This document shows, piece by piece, positions 1 to 11,100 of a stretch of DNA of 64,000 nucleotides (its first letter is position 1; each line of letters begins with the position of its first letter). The notes under the pieces are model-generated. The model made no database searches, was not told the origin of the DNA, and saw nothing but the letters and a program-made list of their open reading frames with translations. A program made the position numbers and the translations under genes. This stretch comes from Acinetobacter halotolerans (lineage in GTDB: Bacteria > Pseudomonadota > Gammaproteobacteria > Pseudomonadales > Moraxellaceae). The DNA lies in assembly GCF_004208515.1 (NCBI RefSeq), contig NZ_SGIM01000005.1:1-64000 (forward strand), given 5' to 3'.

Positions 1-20
1 GCATAATACAATATGAGATT

Positions 21-47
21 CAAATCGGAAGCTTCGGCTTTCGATTT
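21..47 (+). other. stem-loop upstream of tRNA-Trp
   Basis: Two arms of about 11 bases (AAATCGGAAGC and GCTTTCGATTT) pair with one G-U around a TTCG tetraloop. No U-run follows, so this is more likely a processing or stability hairpin than an intrinsic terminator. It ends a few bases before the tRNA. A tuf gene usually lies upstream in this cluster but is outside the window. Confidence 0.5.
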
Positions 48-54
48 GCATAAT

Positions 55-130
55 AGGTCAGTAGTTCAATTGGTAGAGCGTCGGTCTCCAAAACCGAATG
101 TTGGGGGTTCGAGTCCCTCCTGACCTGCCA
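55..130 (+). tRNA. tRNA-Trp (anticodon CCA)
   Basis: A 76-base cloverleaf with the 3' CCA encoded. Acceptor arms AGGTCAG and CTGACCT pair fully. The anticodon loop reads CTCCAAA with anticodon CCA, and the T-loop is TTCGAGT. It decodes UGG. It sits just ahead of secE-nusG, as in many gammaproteobacteria, and may be co-transcribed with an upstream tuf gene. Confidence 0.97.
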
Positions 131-150
131 CTTTTTTTAAATAAATAAGC

Positions 151-177
151 TTGATTCTGGCTAAGTTGTCATATAAT
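151..177 (+). promoter_or_regulatory. possible sigma70 promoter for secE-nusG
   Basis: TTGATT at 151-156 and TATAAT at 172-177 lie between tRNA-Trp and secE. The spacer is only 15 bases, shorter than the preferred 17, so strength is uncertain. It would give a leader of about 25 bases before the secE ATG. Confidence 0.4.
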
Positions 178-206
178 AAGTCGCGAATTCTACGACGAGT
201 AAAAAA

Positions 207-647
207 ATGTCGAATGATAAATCGCGTGACGCATTAAGCGACGCGCCAATTCCCCAAAGAAATAATGCTGCAGAAGTTGTGCGCTCGGGTTCTCCATTAG
301 ATGTTGTCTTATGGTTGATGGCCCTAGCTCTATTGATCGGTTCAGCAATGGTAAATCAGTATTTGCCAGCCCATTGGGCACCCGCAAATGATATTTGGGT
401 GCGCATCGGGGTAATTTTGGCTTGTATCGTCGTCGCTTTAGGTTTATTATACGCCACCCATCAAGGTAAGGGCTTTGTGCGTTTATTGCAAGATGCGCGA
501 ATAGAACTGCGTCGAGTGGCTTGGCCGACAAAACAAGAGACGATCACGACTTCGTGGCAAGTGCTTTTGGTAGTAATTGTAACAGCAATCGTATTGTGGT
601 GTTTTGATTACGGGTTAGGCTGGTTTATTAAGTTAATTATCGGGTAA
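207..647 (+). CDS. secE: preprotein translocase subunit SecE
   Basis: SecE clamps the SecY channel in the inner membrane and is essential for Sec export. The 146-residue product has three predicted membrane segments at about 31-52, 63-84 and 115-137, the three-helix form seen in many proteobacteria. The conserved cytoplasmic amphipathic region carries RVAWPTKQE near residue 103, a SecE hallmark, just before the last helix. The ATG follows a GACGAG ribosome-binding site. nusG begins 7 bases after the stop, the classic secE-nusG pair. Confidence 0.97.
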   Translation: MSNDKSRDALSDAPIPQRNNAAEVVRSGSPLDVVLWLMALALLIGSAMVNQYLPAHWAPANDIWVRIGVILACIVVALGLLYATHQGKGFVRLLQDARIELRRVAWPTKQETITTSWQVLLVVIVTAIVLWCFDYGLGWFIKLIIG

Positions 648-654
648 GAGCGCA

Positions 655-1188
655 ATGAAACGTTGGTATATTATTCATGCCTATTCAGGTTTTGAAAAAC
701 AAGTAATGCGTTCACTTAATGAACGAATTCAACGTAGCACAGTAGCTGATAGCTTTGGTGAAGTTCTTGTTCCTACTGAAGAAGTAGTGGAAATGAAGGA
801 CGGAAAGAAGCGCAAGTCTGAACGTAAATTCTTTCCTGGCTATGTGTTAGTCGAAATGGAAATGAATGATGATACTTGGCACATTGTAAAAGAATGTCCA
901 AAGGTTCTCGGTTTTATTGGTGGAACACCAGAAAAACCAGCGCCAATCACACAACGTGAAGCGGATGCAATTCTTGCTCGTGTGCGTAATCTTGGTGAGG
1001 CACCTCGTCCGAAGACGATGTTTGAACCAGGTGAAGAATTACTCGTTATTGATGGTCCGTTCACTGACTTTAAAGGGGTCGTGGAGGAAGTACAATACGA
1101 AAAGTCGCGTTTAACGTTGACGATTAATGTATTTAATCGACCTACTCAGGTTGAGCTAGAGTTTCGCCAAGTCGAAAAAACAGTTTAA
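655..1188 (+). CDS. nusG: transcription termination/antitermination protein NusG
   Basis: NusG binds RNA polymerase, suppresses pausing, and links it to Rho or to the ribosome through S10. The 177 residues match the family length. The N-terminal NGN domain starts [12 protein letters not shown] and contains [10 protein letters not shown] at about 59-68. The C-terminal KOW domain begins near residue 123 ([12 protein letters not shown]). It is co-transcribed with secE. A GC-rich hairpin follows 20 bases after the stop, before rplK. Confidence 0.98.
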   Translation: MKRWYIIHAYSGFEKQVMRSLNERIQRSTVADSFGEVLVPTEEVVEMKDGKKRKSERKFFPGYVLVEMEMNDDTWHIVKECPKVLGFIGGTPEKPAPITQREADAILARVRNLGEAPRPKTMFEPGEELLVIDGPFTDFKGVVEEVQYEKSRLTLTINVFNRPTQVELEFRQVEKTV

Positions 1189-1207
1189 TTTGAGTTGGTT
1201 AGAAAGC

Positions 1208-1224
1208 GCCCGATTTTATCGGGC
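1208..1224 (+). terminator. hairpin between nusG and rplK
   Basis: GCCCGAT and ATCGGGC pair around a 3-base loop. The downstream ATTGTTGTTG is only partly U-rich, so this is at best a weak or attenuating terminator between secE-nusG and the ribosomal protein operon. Confidence 0.45.
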
Positions 1225-1299
1225 ATTGTTGTTGTAATGCTTTGGCGTTACTTGATTTTTGGGGAGCCTAACGGCGTTTGTACCCAGAGGTAATTTTTA

Positions 1300-1728
1300 A
1301 TGGCTAAGAAGATTGACGGCTATATCAAGCTGCAAGTCCCAGCTGGTAAAGCAAATCCATCTCCACCAATTGGTCCTGCTTTAGGTCAACGTGGTGTAAA
1401 CATCATGGCATTCTGTAAAGAATTCAATGCTGCTACACAAAAACTTGAAGTTGGTTTGCCGATTCCTGTCGTGATTACTGTGTACAACGATAAGTCGTTC
1501 ACTTTCATCATGAAAACTCCACCTGCATCTATTCTTCTTAAGAAAGCTGCTGGTATTCAAAAGGGTTCAGCTGTACCTAACAAAACTAAAGTGGGTAAGT
1601 TGACTCGTGCTCAACTAGAAGAAATTGCGACTACTAAAGAACCAGATTTAACTGGTGCTGATTTAGACGCTCGTGTTCGTACCATCGCTGGTTCTGCACG
1701 TTCTATGGGCTTGGAAGTGGAGCTATAA
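1300..1728 (+). CDS. rplK: 50S ribosomal protein L11
   Basis: L11 forms the GTPase-associated centre of the 50S subunit with the L10-L12 stalk and is needed for RelA activation. The 142 residues match the family. The proline-rich N-terminal stretch [20 protein letters not shown] (about 15-34) and the C-terminal rRNA-binding domain ending RSMGLEVEL are typical. The ATG follows CAGAGG at a suitable distance. rplA starts 3 bases after the stop, so the two are translationally close. Confidence 0.98.
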   Translation: MAKKIDGYIKLQVPAGKANPSPPIGPALGQRGVNIMAFCKEFNAATQKLEVGLPIPVVITVYNDKSFTFIMKTPPASILLKKAAGIQKGSAVPNKTKVGKLTRAQLEEIATTKEPDLTGADLDARVRTIAGSARSMGLEVEL

Positions 1729-1731
1729 GAC

Positions 1732-2427
1732 ATGGCAAAGTTAACTAAACGTCAAAAAGCCATTGCTGCTGCTGTAGAAGCAAACAAAGTTTACACTTTG
1801 GAAGAAGCAGTACAAGTTCTCAACAGCCTTCCAGCTGCTAAGTTCAAAGAATCACTAGATGTTGCGGTAAACCTTGGGGTTGATCCACGTAAATCTGATC
1901 AAGTGGTTCGTGGTGCGACAACTTTACCTGCGGGTACTGGTAAAACTGTACGTGTTGCAGTATTTGCACAAGGTGCTGCTGCTGAAGCTGCTAAAGCTGA
2001 AGGCGCTGACATCGTTGGTTTTGAAGACTTAGCTGAAAGTATTCAGAAAGGTAATCTTAACTTTGATGTTGTTATCGCTGCACCTGACGCTATGCGTGTT
2101 GTAGGTAAGCTTGGTACGATTCTTGGTCCACGTGGCTTAATGCCAAACCCTAAAGTGGGTACAGTAACTCCTGATGTTGCTAATGCGGTTAAGAATGCTA
2201 AGTCTGGTCAAGCACGTTACCGTGTCGACAAAGCGGGTATTATCCATGCTGCGATCGGTCAACTTGGTTTTAGCGAAGAAGCTGTACGTCAAAACGTTGA
2301 AGCTTTGATTGCAGACTTGAAAAAGTTAAAACCTGCGACCTCTAAAGGCGTATACGTTAAAAAGATCACTTTGAGCTCTACTATGGGTCCTGGTCTTATT
2401 GTTGACGTAAGCAACATTTCTAAATAA
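1732..2427 (+). CDS. rplA: 50S ribosomal protein L1
   Basis: L1 builds the mobile stalk near the E site, and in enterobacteria it represses its own rplKA message. The 231 residues match the usual length. [15 protein letters not shown] (about residues 143-157) is the family signature, followed by the [16 protein letters not shown] region. It is the second gene of the rplKA unit. A 251-base structured leader separates it from rplJ. Confidence 0.98.
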   Translation: MAKLTKRQKAIAAAVEANKVYTLEEAVQVLNSLPAAKFKESLDVAVNLGVDPRKSDQVVRGATTLPAGTGKTVRVAVFAQGAAAEAAKAEGADIVGFEDLAESIQKGNLNFDVVIAAPDAMRVVGKLGTILGPRGLMPNPKVGTVTPDVANAVKNAKSGQARYRVDKAGIIHAAIGQLGFSEEAVRQNVEALIADLKKLKPATSKGVYVKKITLSSTMGPGLIVDVSNISK

Positions 2428-2678
2428 TTTAGAAAAGAATTTTAAAGCCTTAGATTCTCTCTTTGAGAAAATCTAAGCAAACTTTGAATTGATAAATGAA
2501 TATTTATCAGCGTCAAAGACCTCAGGCGAGGAATATTTTCGAATATTCTTCTTAAAAATCCAGTCTGAGTAGACGCGGTGGTGTGATTTGTTCCTCCTCC
2601 GCGTGTAAGTCTGAATAAGATTTACGAATTGGGAGTGCACTCATATGAGTGCATAAATCACCGTTAGGAGGTTTTACA
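2428..2678 (+). promoter_or_regulatory. probable ribosomal protein L10 leader upstream of rplJ
   Basis: The rplA-rplJ gap can fold into several stem-loops. One pairs CTTAGATT with AATCTAAG (about 2448-2477). One is built on TGATAAAT and ATTTATCA (about 2489-2510). A larger stem pairs ACGCGG with CCGCGT (about 2574-2604). In enterobacteria, L10-L12 binds such a leader to repress rplJL, and the position fits. A perfect 18-base palindrome sits at 2636-2653, just before the rplJ ribosome-binding site TAGGAGG. The L10-leader identity is inferred from position and folding, not from alignment. Confidence 0.6.
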
Positions 2679-3185
2679 ATGGCTCTTCTTATCGAAGACA
2701 AAAAACAGATCGTTGCTGAAGTAAGTGAAATTGCTTCTACAGCGTTCGCTGCCGTTGTTGCTGACTATCAAGGTTTAACAGTTGAGCAATTAACTGCTCT
2801 TCGTGTTGAAGCTCGTAAACTAGGTGTTGCTACACGTGTTGTACGTAATACTTTGGCTAAACGTGCTCTTCAAGATACACAATTCGCTATCTTGAATGAT
2901 GACCTTGTTGGTCCAACAATCTTAGCATTCTCAACTTCTGAAGACGATATGGGTGCAGCTGCACGCTTGTTCGAAGAATTCGCTAAAACTAATAAAGCAT
3001 TTGAATTAAAGGCTGCTGCATTTGACGGCAAAGTTTATCAAGGTGCAGACGTTAGCGTTATCGCAAATCTTCCGAACCAAGAAAAAGCGCTTACTATGCT
3101 TGCCTCTGTTCTTCAAGCTCCTATTTCGAAATTGGGTCGCTTACTTACAGCGCTTCAAGAGAAAAACGAGTCAGAAGCTGCTTAA
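2679..3185 (+). CDS. rplJ: 50S ribosomal protein L10
   Basis: L10 anchors L7/L12 dimers to the 50S subunit. Starting at the ATG that follows TAGGAGG gives 168 residues beginning MALLIEDKKQIVAEV, the right length. An upstream in-frame ATG at 2649 would add 10 residues but lacks a ribosome-binding site and lies in the palindrome, so I reject it. The N-terminal rRNA-binding domain includes VVADYQGLTVEQLTALR. The C-terminal helix that holds L7/L12 ends KNESEAA. It is followed by rplL after a 48-base gap. Confidence 0.97.
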   Translation: MALLIEDKKQIVAEVSEIASTAFAAVVADYQGLTVEQLTALRVEARKLGVATRVVRNTLAKRALQDTQFAILNDDLVGPTILAFSTSEDDMGAAARLFEEFAKTNKAFELKAAAFDGKVYQGADVSVIANLPNQEKALTMLASVLQAPISKLGRLLTALQEKNESEAA

Positions 3186-3233
3186 GTTTAAATCTACTTT
3201 CACACCACTCAATACCCATTTGGAGTTACTCTC

Positions 3234-3599
3234 ATGGCTTTAACAAACGAAGAAATCTTAAACGCAGTTGCTGAAAAAACTGTTCTTGAACTTGTTGAAC
3301 TTATTTCTGCTTTCGAAGAAAAATTCAACGTATCTGCTGCTGCTGTTGCTGTAGCTGCTGGTCCTGCTGCTGCTGCTGTTGAAGAGCAAACTGAATTCAA
3401 CGTTGAGTTGACTTCTTTCGGTGCTAACAAAGTTGCGGTAATTAAAGCTGTACGTGAAGCGACTGGTCTTGGTCTTAAAGAAGCAAAAGATCTTGTTGAA
3501 GGCGCTCCTGCAGTTCTTAAAGAAGGCGTTTCTAAAGAAGAAGGCGAAGAGCTTAAGACTAAGCTTGAAGCTGCTGGCGCTACAGTTACACTTAAGTAA
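3234..3599 (+). CDS. rplL: 50S ribosomal protein L7/L12
   Basis: This is the multi-copy stalk protein that recruits elongation factors. The 121 residues comprise an N-terminal dimerisation domain (about 1-33), an Ala-rich hinge (about 34-50) and a globular C-terminal domain with [15 protein letters not shown] and ending GATVTLK. The ATG follows TTGGAGT. A hairpin downstream may adjust how much transcription continues into rpoB. Confidence 0.98.
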   Translation: MALTNEEILNAVAEKTVLELVELISAFEEKFNVSAAAVAVAAGPAAAAVEEQTEFNVELTSFGANKVAVIKAVREATGLGLKEAKDLVEGAPAVLKEGVSKEEGEELKTKLEAAGATVTLK

Positions 3600-3907
3600 T
3601 GCTGTAGGGAGTCGGTTTTTTTGATAATCGGCTCCAAAAAATGGCTGATGGCTCTTGGGTCATCAGCCTTTTTGCGTTACAATAATCGGCTCGTTTTTTG
3701 TTAGTTTCGCATGTAATGTGCGGTTTTTTGCAATAAAAAGACTAATATCAAACGCTTAACAATGTTTTTTGCTTATAAAAATATTGTTAAGCGTTTTAAT
3801 ACCACTAAAAATTGCAGCATTTGTAAACAGTGGTGGCCATATCGGCCTGCGTAATCCTTCTAGGCCCGTTCTGCAGGCGGGCTTAGTTTACTTCCCGAGG
3901 ACTCCAG
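3600..3907 (+). promoter_or_regulatory. rplL-rpoB intergenic attenuator and processing hairpins
   Basis: This 308-base gap has no gene. A stem GGCTGATG/CATCAGCC (3643-3668) followed by TTTTT looks like an intrinsic attenuator. A perfect 14-base inverted repeat, 3750-3763 with 3783-3796, follows and could be an RNase III target. Near 3864-3883 a small GCCCG/CGGGC stem precedes the GAGG of rpoB. In enterobacteria the same gap holds an attenuator and an RNase III site; assigning those roles here is inference. Confidence 0.65.
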
Positions 3908-6900
3908 ATGGCATACTCATATACCGAAAAGAAACGGATCCGTAAGAATTTTGGTAAATTGCCCCAAGTGATGGAAGCACCGTACTTACTTTCGATTCAA
4001 GTCGATTCGTACCGTACGTTTTTACAAGGTGGCAAAACTCCAAAGAACCGCGAAGATATCGGTCTCCAAGCCGCATTTCGTTCAGTTTTTCCTATTGAAA
4101 GTTATTCTGGCAATGCTGCTTTAGAATTTGTTGAGTATAGTCTTGGTAAGCCTGAGTTTGACGTGCGTGAATGTATTTTACGTGGTTCGACTTATGCAGC
4201 ACCAATGCGCGTAAAAATTCGTTTGATCATTAAAGATCGTGAAACGAAATCAATTAAAGACGTTCGTGAGCAAGAAGTGTACATGGGTGAAATGCCACTC
4301 ATGACAGATAACGGTACTTTCGTTATCAATGGTACTGAGCGTGTAATCGTATCTCAGTTACACCGTTCGCCAGGTGTATTCTTTGACCATGACAAGGGTA
4401 AAACCCACTCAAGTGGTAAAGTGTTGTACTCAGCACGTATTATCCCTTACCGTGGTTCATGGTTAGACTTTGAATTTGACGCAAAAGATCTTGTATTTGT
4501 GCGTATTGACCGTCGTCGTAAATTGTTGGCGACTGTTATTTTACGTGCCTTAAATTATACCAATGCGCAAATTTTGAATTTGTTCTACGAAAAAGTACCT
4601 GTATATCTTGATATGGGTAGCTATCAAATTGACCTTATTCCAGATCGCTTGCGTGGGGAAATGGCGCAGTTTGATATTGCAGACAATGACGGTAAAGTGA
4701 TTGTTGAGCAAGGTAAACGTATTAATGCGCGTCACGTACGTCAAATGGAAGCTGCTAACTTAGCCAAGCTTTCTGTACCTGATGAATATTTATACGAGCG
4801 TATCACTGCTGAAGATATTCCATTAAAAGATGGTGAAGTGATTGCTGCAAATACCTTGCTGAGCCATGAAGTGATGGTGAAGTTAGCTGAAGGTGGTGTT
4901 AAGCAATTTAATATCCTATTCACGAATGATATCGATCGTGGTTCTTTTATTGCTGATACGTTGCGTGCAGATACCACAACGGGTCGCGAAGAAGCACTTG
5001 TTGAAATCTATAAAGTAATGCGTCCAGGTGAGCCGCCGACGAAAGAAGCTGCAGATAATTTATTTAATAACTTATTCTTCTCTTCTGAACGTTATGACTT
5101 GTCTCCTGTTGGTCGTATGAAGTTTAACCGTCGTTTGGGTCGTCCATACGAAGTCGGTACTGATCAAAAGTCTCGTGAAGTTGAAGGCATTTTATCGCAC
5201 GAAGATATTATCGATGTGTTACGTACCTTGGTTGAAATTCGTAACGGTAAAGGTGAAGTCGACGATATCGATCACTTAGGTAACCGTCGTGTACGTTCTG
5301 TTGGTGAAATGACAGAAAACCAATTCCGTGTTGGTTTGGTACGTGTTGAGCGTGCTGTTAAAGAGCGTTTGAGCCAAGCTGAAGCTGATAACTTGTCTCC
5401 ACAGGATTTAATCAACGCTAAGCCAGTTGCTGCTGCCATCAAAGAGTTTTTTGGTTCAAGCCAATTGTCTCAGTTCATGGACCAAAACAACCCATTATCT
5501 GAAATTACACACAAACGTCGTGTATCAGCGCTTGGGCCTGGTGGTTTAACACGTGAACGTGCAGGCTTTGAAGTTCGTGACGTACATCAAACCCATTATG
5601 GTCGTGTATGTCCAATTGAAACGCCTGAAGGTCCAAACATTGGTTTGATCAACTCGCTTTCTGTATATGCAAAAACAAACAACTTTGGTTTCTTGGAAAC
5701 ACCGTACCGTAAAGTTGTTGATGGTCGTGTTACGGATGAGGTTGAGTATTTATCTGCAATTGAAGAAGTGGGTACTGTTATTGCACAGGCCGATTCGGCA
5801 ATTGATAAAGAAGGTGCTTTGACGGAAGAGATGGTTTCTGTACGTCATCAAGGTGAATTCGTACGTATGTCACCTGAACGCGTCACCCATATGGATGTTT
5901 CTGCACAGCAAGTTGTTTCTGTTGCAGCGTCATTGATTCCGTTCCTTGAACACGATGATGCGAACCGTGCATTGATGGGTTCAAACATGCAACGTCAGGC
6001 TGTTCCTACTTTGCGTGCGGACAAGCCGCTCGTTGGTACTGGAATGGAAGCGAACGTAGCGCGTGACTCTGGTGTATGTGTCATCGCAGGCCGTGGTGGT
6101 GCGATCGAGTATGTTGATGCATCGCGTATCGTTATTCGTGTAAACGAAGATGAAATGATTGCTGGTGAAGCAGGTGTAGACATTTACAACCTCATCAAAT
6201 ACACCCGTTCGAACCAAAATACTTGTATCAACCAAAATGTTATCGTGAACATGGGCGACAAAGTTGCGCGTGGTGATATCTTGGCTGATGGTCCATCGAC
6301 TGATATGGGTGAACTTGCGCTTGGTCAAAACATGCGCGTCGCATTCATGACATGGAACGGTTATAACTACGAAGACTCGATCTTACTTTCTGAGCGTGTG
6401 CTTCAAGAAGACCGTTTAACTTCGATTCATATCCAAGAATTGTCATGTGTTGCACGTGATACCAAGTTAGGTGCAGAAGAAATTACTGCCGATATTCCTA
6501 ACGTAGGTGAAGCAGCGCTTTCTAAGTTGGATGAGTCGGGTATTGTTTATATCGGTGCTGAAGTCACTGCTGGTGACATCCTTGTTGGTAAAGTAACTCC
6601 TAAAGGTGAAACACAGTTAACACCTGAAGAAAAATTACTTCGTGCCATCTTTGGTGAAAAAGCAGCTGACGTAAAAGATTCATCTTTACGTGTTCCATCT
6701 GGTACTAAAGGTACAGTGATTGATGTTCAAGTCTTCACGCGTGATGGATTGGAAAAAGATGATCGTGCGCAAGCAATCGAAAAAGCACAACTTGATGCTT
6801 ATCGTAAAGATTTGAAAGAAGAGTACAAAATCTTTGAAGAAGCAGCACGTGAACGTATTGTTCGCTTGTTGAAAGGCAAAGAGTCTAATGGTGGCGGCAC

Positions 6901-7996
6901 AACGAAGCGTGGCGATAAACTTGCAGAAGATATGTTGTCTGGTTTAGAGCTAGTTGATTTGTTAGAAATCCAACCTACAGATGAAGCAATCGCTGAACGT
7001 TTAACTCAAATTCAGGTATTCTTGAAAGAGAAGAGTATCGAAATTGATGAGAAATTCGCCGAGAAGAAACGCAAACTCTCTACAGGTGATGAATTAACAA
7101 CGGGTGTATTAAAAGTTGTTAAGGTTTACCTTGCAGTGAAACGTCGTATCCAACCGGGTGATAAGATGGCGGGTCGTCACGGGAACAAGGGTGTTGTCTC
7201 TAACATCTTACCTGTTGAAGATATGCCACATGATGCCAACGGTGTACCAGTTGACATCGTATTGAACCCATTGGGTGTACCGTCGCGTATGAACGTGGGT
7301 CAGATTCTTGAAACCCATTTGGGCTTGGCAGCAAAAGGTTTGGGTGAGCAGATTGATAAGATGCTGCAACAACAACGTACAGTTGCTGAACTTCGTTTGT
7401 TCCTCGATAAGATTTACAACAAAGTTGGTGGCGAGCAAGAAGATCTTGATAGCTTAACTGATGAAGAAGTGTTGAAGCTTGCAGGTAACTTACGTGCAGG
7501 TGTTCCTTTAGCAACACCAGTGTTTGATGGTGCTGAAGAAAATCAAATTAAAGAATTGCTTGAACTTGCTGAATTGCCGCGTTCTGGTCAACAGACTTTG
7601 TTTGATGGCCGTACAGGTGAACAGTTTGACCGTCCTGTAACTGTGGGTTACATGTATATGCTCAAATTGAACCACTTGGTTGATGACAAAATGCATGCGC
7701 GTTCAACAGGTTCTTACTCGCTTGTGACACAGCAGCCGCTTGGTGGTAAAGCACAATTCGGTGGTCAGCGTTTTGGTGAGATGGAAGTTTGGGCACTTGA
7801 AGCATATGGTGCAGCATATACACTCCAAGAAATGCTTACTGTGAAATCGGATGACGTCGAAGGTCGTACCCGCATCTATAAGAATATTGTAGATGGTAAC
7901 CATTATATGGATCCGGGTATGCCTGAATCGTTCAACGTATTGACCAAAGAGATCCGTTCTTTAGGTATCAACATTGAACTGAAAAATGGTGACTAA
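3908..7996 (+). CDS. rpoB: DNA-directed RNA polymerase subunit beta
   Basis: This is the beta subunit of core RNA polymerase, forming half of the active-site cleft and the rifampicin pocket. The 1362 residues match Acinetobacter RpoB. In the rifampicin region, Q522, D525, H535, S540 and L542 are all wild-type, so sequence alone predicts no resistance. The C-terminal [15 protein letters not shown] segment contributes active-site lysines. The end [13 protein letters not shown] is typical. The ATG follows a GAGG ribosome-binding site. rpoC follows after a 123-base gap. Confidence 0.99.
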   Translation: MAYSYTEKKRIRKNFGKLPQVMEAPYLLSIQVDSYRTFLQGGKTPKNREDIGLQAAFRSVFPIESYSGNAALEFVEYSLGKPEFDVRECILRGSTYAAPMRVKIRLIIKDRETKSIKDVREQEVYMGEMPLMTDNGTFVINGTERVIVSQLHRSPGVFFDHDKGKTHSSGKVLYSARIIPYRGSWLDFEFDAKDLVFVRIDRRRKLLATVILRALNYTNAQILNLFYEKVPVYLDMGSYQIDLIPDRLRGEMAQFDIADNDGKVIVEQGKRINARHVRQMEAANLAKLSVPDEYLYERITAEDIPLKDGEVIAANTLLSHEVMVKLAEGGVKQFNILFTNDIDRGSFIADTLRADTTTGREEALVEIYKVMRPGEPPTKEAADNLFNNLFFSSERYDLSPVGRMKFNRRLGRPYEVGTDQKSREVEGILSHEDIIDVLRTLVEIRNGKGEVDDIDHLGNRRVRSVGEMTENQFRVGLVRVERAVKERLSQAEADNLSPQDLINAKPVAAAIKEFFGSSQLSQFMDQNNPLSEITHKRRVSALGPGGLTRERAGFEVRDVHQTHYGRVCPIETPEGPNIGLINSLSVYAKTNNFGFLETPYRKVVDGRVTDEVEYLSAIEEVGTVIAQADSAIDKEGALTEEMVSVRHQGEFVRMSPERVTHMDVSAQQVVSVAASLIPFLEHDDANRALMGSNMQRQAVPTLRADKPLVGTGMEANVARDSGVCVIAGRGGAIEYVDASRIVIRVNEDEMIAGEAGVDIYNLIKYTRSNQNTCINQNVIVNMGDKVARGDILADGPSTDMGELALGQNMRVAFMTWNGYNYEDSILLSERVLQEDRLTSIHIQELSCVARDTKLGAEEITADIPNVGEAALSKLDESGIVYIGAEVTAGDILVGKVTPKGETQLTPEEKLLRAIFGEKAADVKDSSLRVPSGTKGTVIDVQVFTRDGLEKDDRAQAIEKAQLDAYRKDLKEEYKIFEEAARERIVRLLKGKESNGGGTTKRGDKLAEDMLSGLELVDLLEIQPTDEAIAERLTQIQVFLKEKSIEIDEKFAEKKRKLSTGDELTTGVLKVVKVYLAVKRRIQPGDKMAGRHGNKGVVSNILPVEDMPHDANGVPVDIVLNPLGVPSRMNVGQILETHLGLAAKGLGEQIDKMLQQQRTVAELRLFLDKIYNKVGGEQEDLDSLTDEEVLKLAGNLRAGVPLATPVFDGAEENQIKELLELAELPRSGQQTLFDGRTGEQFDRPVTVGYMYMLKLNHLVDDKMHARSTGSYSLVTQQPLGGKAQFGGQRFGEMEVWALEAYGAAYTLQEMLTVKSDDVEGRTRIYKNIVDGNHYMDPGMPESFNVLTKEIRSLGINIELKNGD

Positions 7997-8008
7997 ACAT
8001 CTCCATTG

Positions 8009-8051
8009 AATCCTCCCACCTCTCTTTATCAAAAAGGGAAGTGGGAGGATT
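8009..8051 (+). other. rpoB-rpoC intergenic stem-loop
   Basis: A perfect 11-base inverted repeat (AATCCTCCCAC with GTGGGAGGATT) encloses 21 bases that can pair further (CTCT with GGGA). No U-tract follows, so full termination is unlikely. A processing or mRNA-stability role is more plausible. Confidence 0.6.
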
Positions 8052-8119
8052 AATCAGTTAAAAACAATATTTGTGACCCAGTTGGGCGAGCTTAGCTCCC
8101 TGACACACGGAGAAAAAAA

Positions 8120-11100
8120 TTGAAAGACTTGCTCGATATCATGCGTAAGAAAACGGATTCTGAAGGTCATGCACCTGTTGAATTTGATCGTATCCGTATT
8201 GGTCTTGCGTCACCAGAAATGATTAAGTCATGGTCTCACGGTGAAGTAAAAAAACCAGAAACCATTAATTACCGTACTTTTAAACCTGAACGTGACGGTT
8301 TGTTCTGTGCCAAAATCTTTGGTCCAGTTAAAGATTACGAATGCTTGTGTGGTAAATACAAGCGTATGAAATATAAAGGCGTCATTTGTGAAAAATGTGG
8401 CGTTGAGGTTACGACTGCTAAAGTTCGTCGTGAGCGTATGGGTCACATTGACCTTGCATCTCCAGTTGCGCATATTTGGTTCTTAAAATCATTACCAAGC
8501 CGTATTGGTTTGTTACTTGATATGACATTACGTGATATCGAACGCGTATTGTATTTCGAATCATATGTTGTGACAGATCCAGGGATGACTCCGTTTGAAA
8601 AGTATCAACTTTTAACAGACGAAGAATACTTCAATGCGCTTGAAGAACATGGCGATGAATTCACCGCAAAAATGGGTGCAGAAGCAATCCAAGATCTATT
8701 GAAAGATATCGATCTTGAAGCTGAAATTGCGCGTTTGCGTGAAGAAATTCCTCAAACAACGTCTGAGACGAAACTTAAAAAAGCGTCTAAGCGTTTGAAG
8801 TTGATGGAAGCTTTCAAAGACTCAAACAACAAGCCAGAATGGATGGTGTTGACAGTACTTCCAGTACTTCCGCCAGATCTTCGTCCACTTGTACCACTTG
8901 AAGGTGGTCGTTTTGCGACGTCTGACTTGAATGATCTTTATCGTCGTGTGATTAACCGTAACAACCGTTTGAAGCGTCTGCTTGATCTATCTGCACCAGA
9001 CATTATCGTACGTAACGAAAAACGTATGTTGCAAGAGTCTGTCGATGCGTTGTTAGACAACGGTCGTCGTGGTCGTGCAATCACTGGTTCGAACAAACGT
9101 CCATTGAAATCTTTGGCTGATATGATCAAAGGTAAACAAGGTCGTTTCCGTCAGAACTTACTTGGTAAGCGTGTTGACTATTCTGGTCGTTCGGTTATTA
9201 CTGTTGGTCCTACTTTACGTCTTCACCAATGTGGTCTTCCGAAGAAAATGGCACTTGAATTATTCAAGCCGTTTATTTTCGCAAAATTACAAGCATCTGG
9301 TCAGGCAACAACCATTAAAGCTGCGAAGAAAATGGTTGAGCGTGAGACACCAGAAGTTTGGGACGTACTTGCATCTGTGATTCGTCAACATCCAGTGATG
9401 TTGAACCGTGCACCAACGCTTCACCGTTTAGGTCTTCAAGCATTTGAACCGATCTTAATTGAAGGTAAAGCGATCCGTTTACACCCACTCGTCTGTGCTG
9501 CGTTTAACGCCGACTTCGATGGTGACCAAATGGCGGTCCACGTTCCGTTGACACTTGAAGCACAGTTAGAAGCACGTGCATTGATGATGTCAACCAACAA
9601 CATCTTGTCACCTGCAAACGGCGAGCCGATCATCGTTCCTTCTCAGGACGTTGTATTGGGTCTTTACTACATCACACGTGATGCGGTAAATGCCAAAGGT
9701 GAAGGTATGGTGTTTGCGGATACACACGAAGTTAACCGTGCGTTGGCAACTGGTCAGGTTGCAATTCATGCACGCGTAAAAGTACGTGTACACCAAACTG
9801 TTATTGATGAAAATGGTCAACGTGAACAGCAAACCATTATTGTTGATACTACGCCTGGTCGTTGCTTATTGTGGGAAGTTGTTCCACAAGGTTTAAGCTT
9901 TGAATCTATTAACCTTGAGATGACCAAGAAAAACATCTCTAAGTTAATCAACTCTTGCTACCGTAAATTGGGCTTAAAAGATACTGTTATCTTTGCTGAC
10001 CAATTGATGTATTTGGGCTTCCGTCAAGCGACGCGCTCAGGTGTATCTGTAGGTATGGAAGACATGCTGATTCCATCAACCAAGTATACGATTATCGATA
10101 AGGCTGAAACAGAAGTTCGCGAAATCGAACAACAGTTTGAGCAAGGTTTCGTAACAGCGGGCGAACGTTATAACAAAGTTGTCGATATTTGGGCACGTAC
10201 CAATGACCAAGTTGCGAAAGCAATGATGGACAACTTGTCTTTTGTTACGGTTAAAAACCGTGACGGTGTTGATGAGAAGCAGAAATCATTTAACTCAATT
10301 TATATGATGTCTGACTCTGGTGCCCGTGGTAGTGCGGCGCAGATTCGTCAGCTTGCTGGTATGCGTGGTTTGATGGCGAAACCAGATGGTTCGATCATTG
10401 AAACACCGATTAAAGCAAACTTCCGTGAAGGTTTGACGGTACTTCAGTACTTCATTTCAACACATGGTGCGCGTAAAGGTTTGGCCGATACAGCATTGAA
10501 AACAGCAAACTCGGGTTACTTGACTCGTCGTTTGGTCGATGTTGCACAAGACTTGGTAATTACCGAGCCTGATTGCGGTACAGCTGGCGGTTTAGTTATG
10601 ACGCCATTCATTCAAGGTGGTGATGTCATTGAGCCATTACGTGATCGCGTATTGGGTCGTGTAACTGCTGAAGATGTGCGTCGTGCATCGGATGACGAAG
10701 TTGTATTACCGCGTGGAACGCTCATTGACGAGAAAATCGCAGCTCAGCTTGAAGAAGCGGGTGTGGATGAAGTTAAAGTACGTTCAGTGATTGCGTGTGA
10801 ATCTAGCTTCGGTGTATGTGCGCGTTGTTATGGTCGTGATCTTGCACGTGGTCACTTGGTGAACCCAGGTGAATCTGTGGGTGTAATGGCTGCACAGTCA
10901 ATTGGTGAGCCAGGTACACAGTTAACGATGCGTACCTTCCACGTTGGTGGTGCTGCAAGCCGAACTTCTGCTGCAAACAGCGTTCAAGTACGTAATAAAG
11001 GTACGGTACGTTTCCACAATGTGAAAACAGTCGAACACAACAAAGGTCACCTTGTTTCAGTTTCACGTTCAGGTGAAATTGGTATTGCGGATGACTTAGG

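Noticed and set aside
190..531. 113-codon minus-strand ORF across secE
   Set aside because: Overlaps a certain gene on the other strand and has no recognisable features.
2649..2678. N-terminal extension of L10 from the ATG at 2649
   Set aside because: That ATG lies in a palindrome without a ribosome-binding site, while the ATG at 2679 has TAGGAGG and gives the family length.
5462..5533. Possible rifampicin-resistance substitutions in rpoB
   Set aside because: Q522, D525, H535, S540 and L542 are all wild-type.
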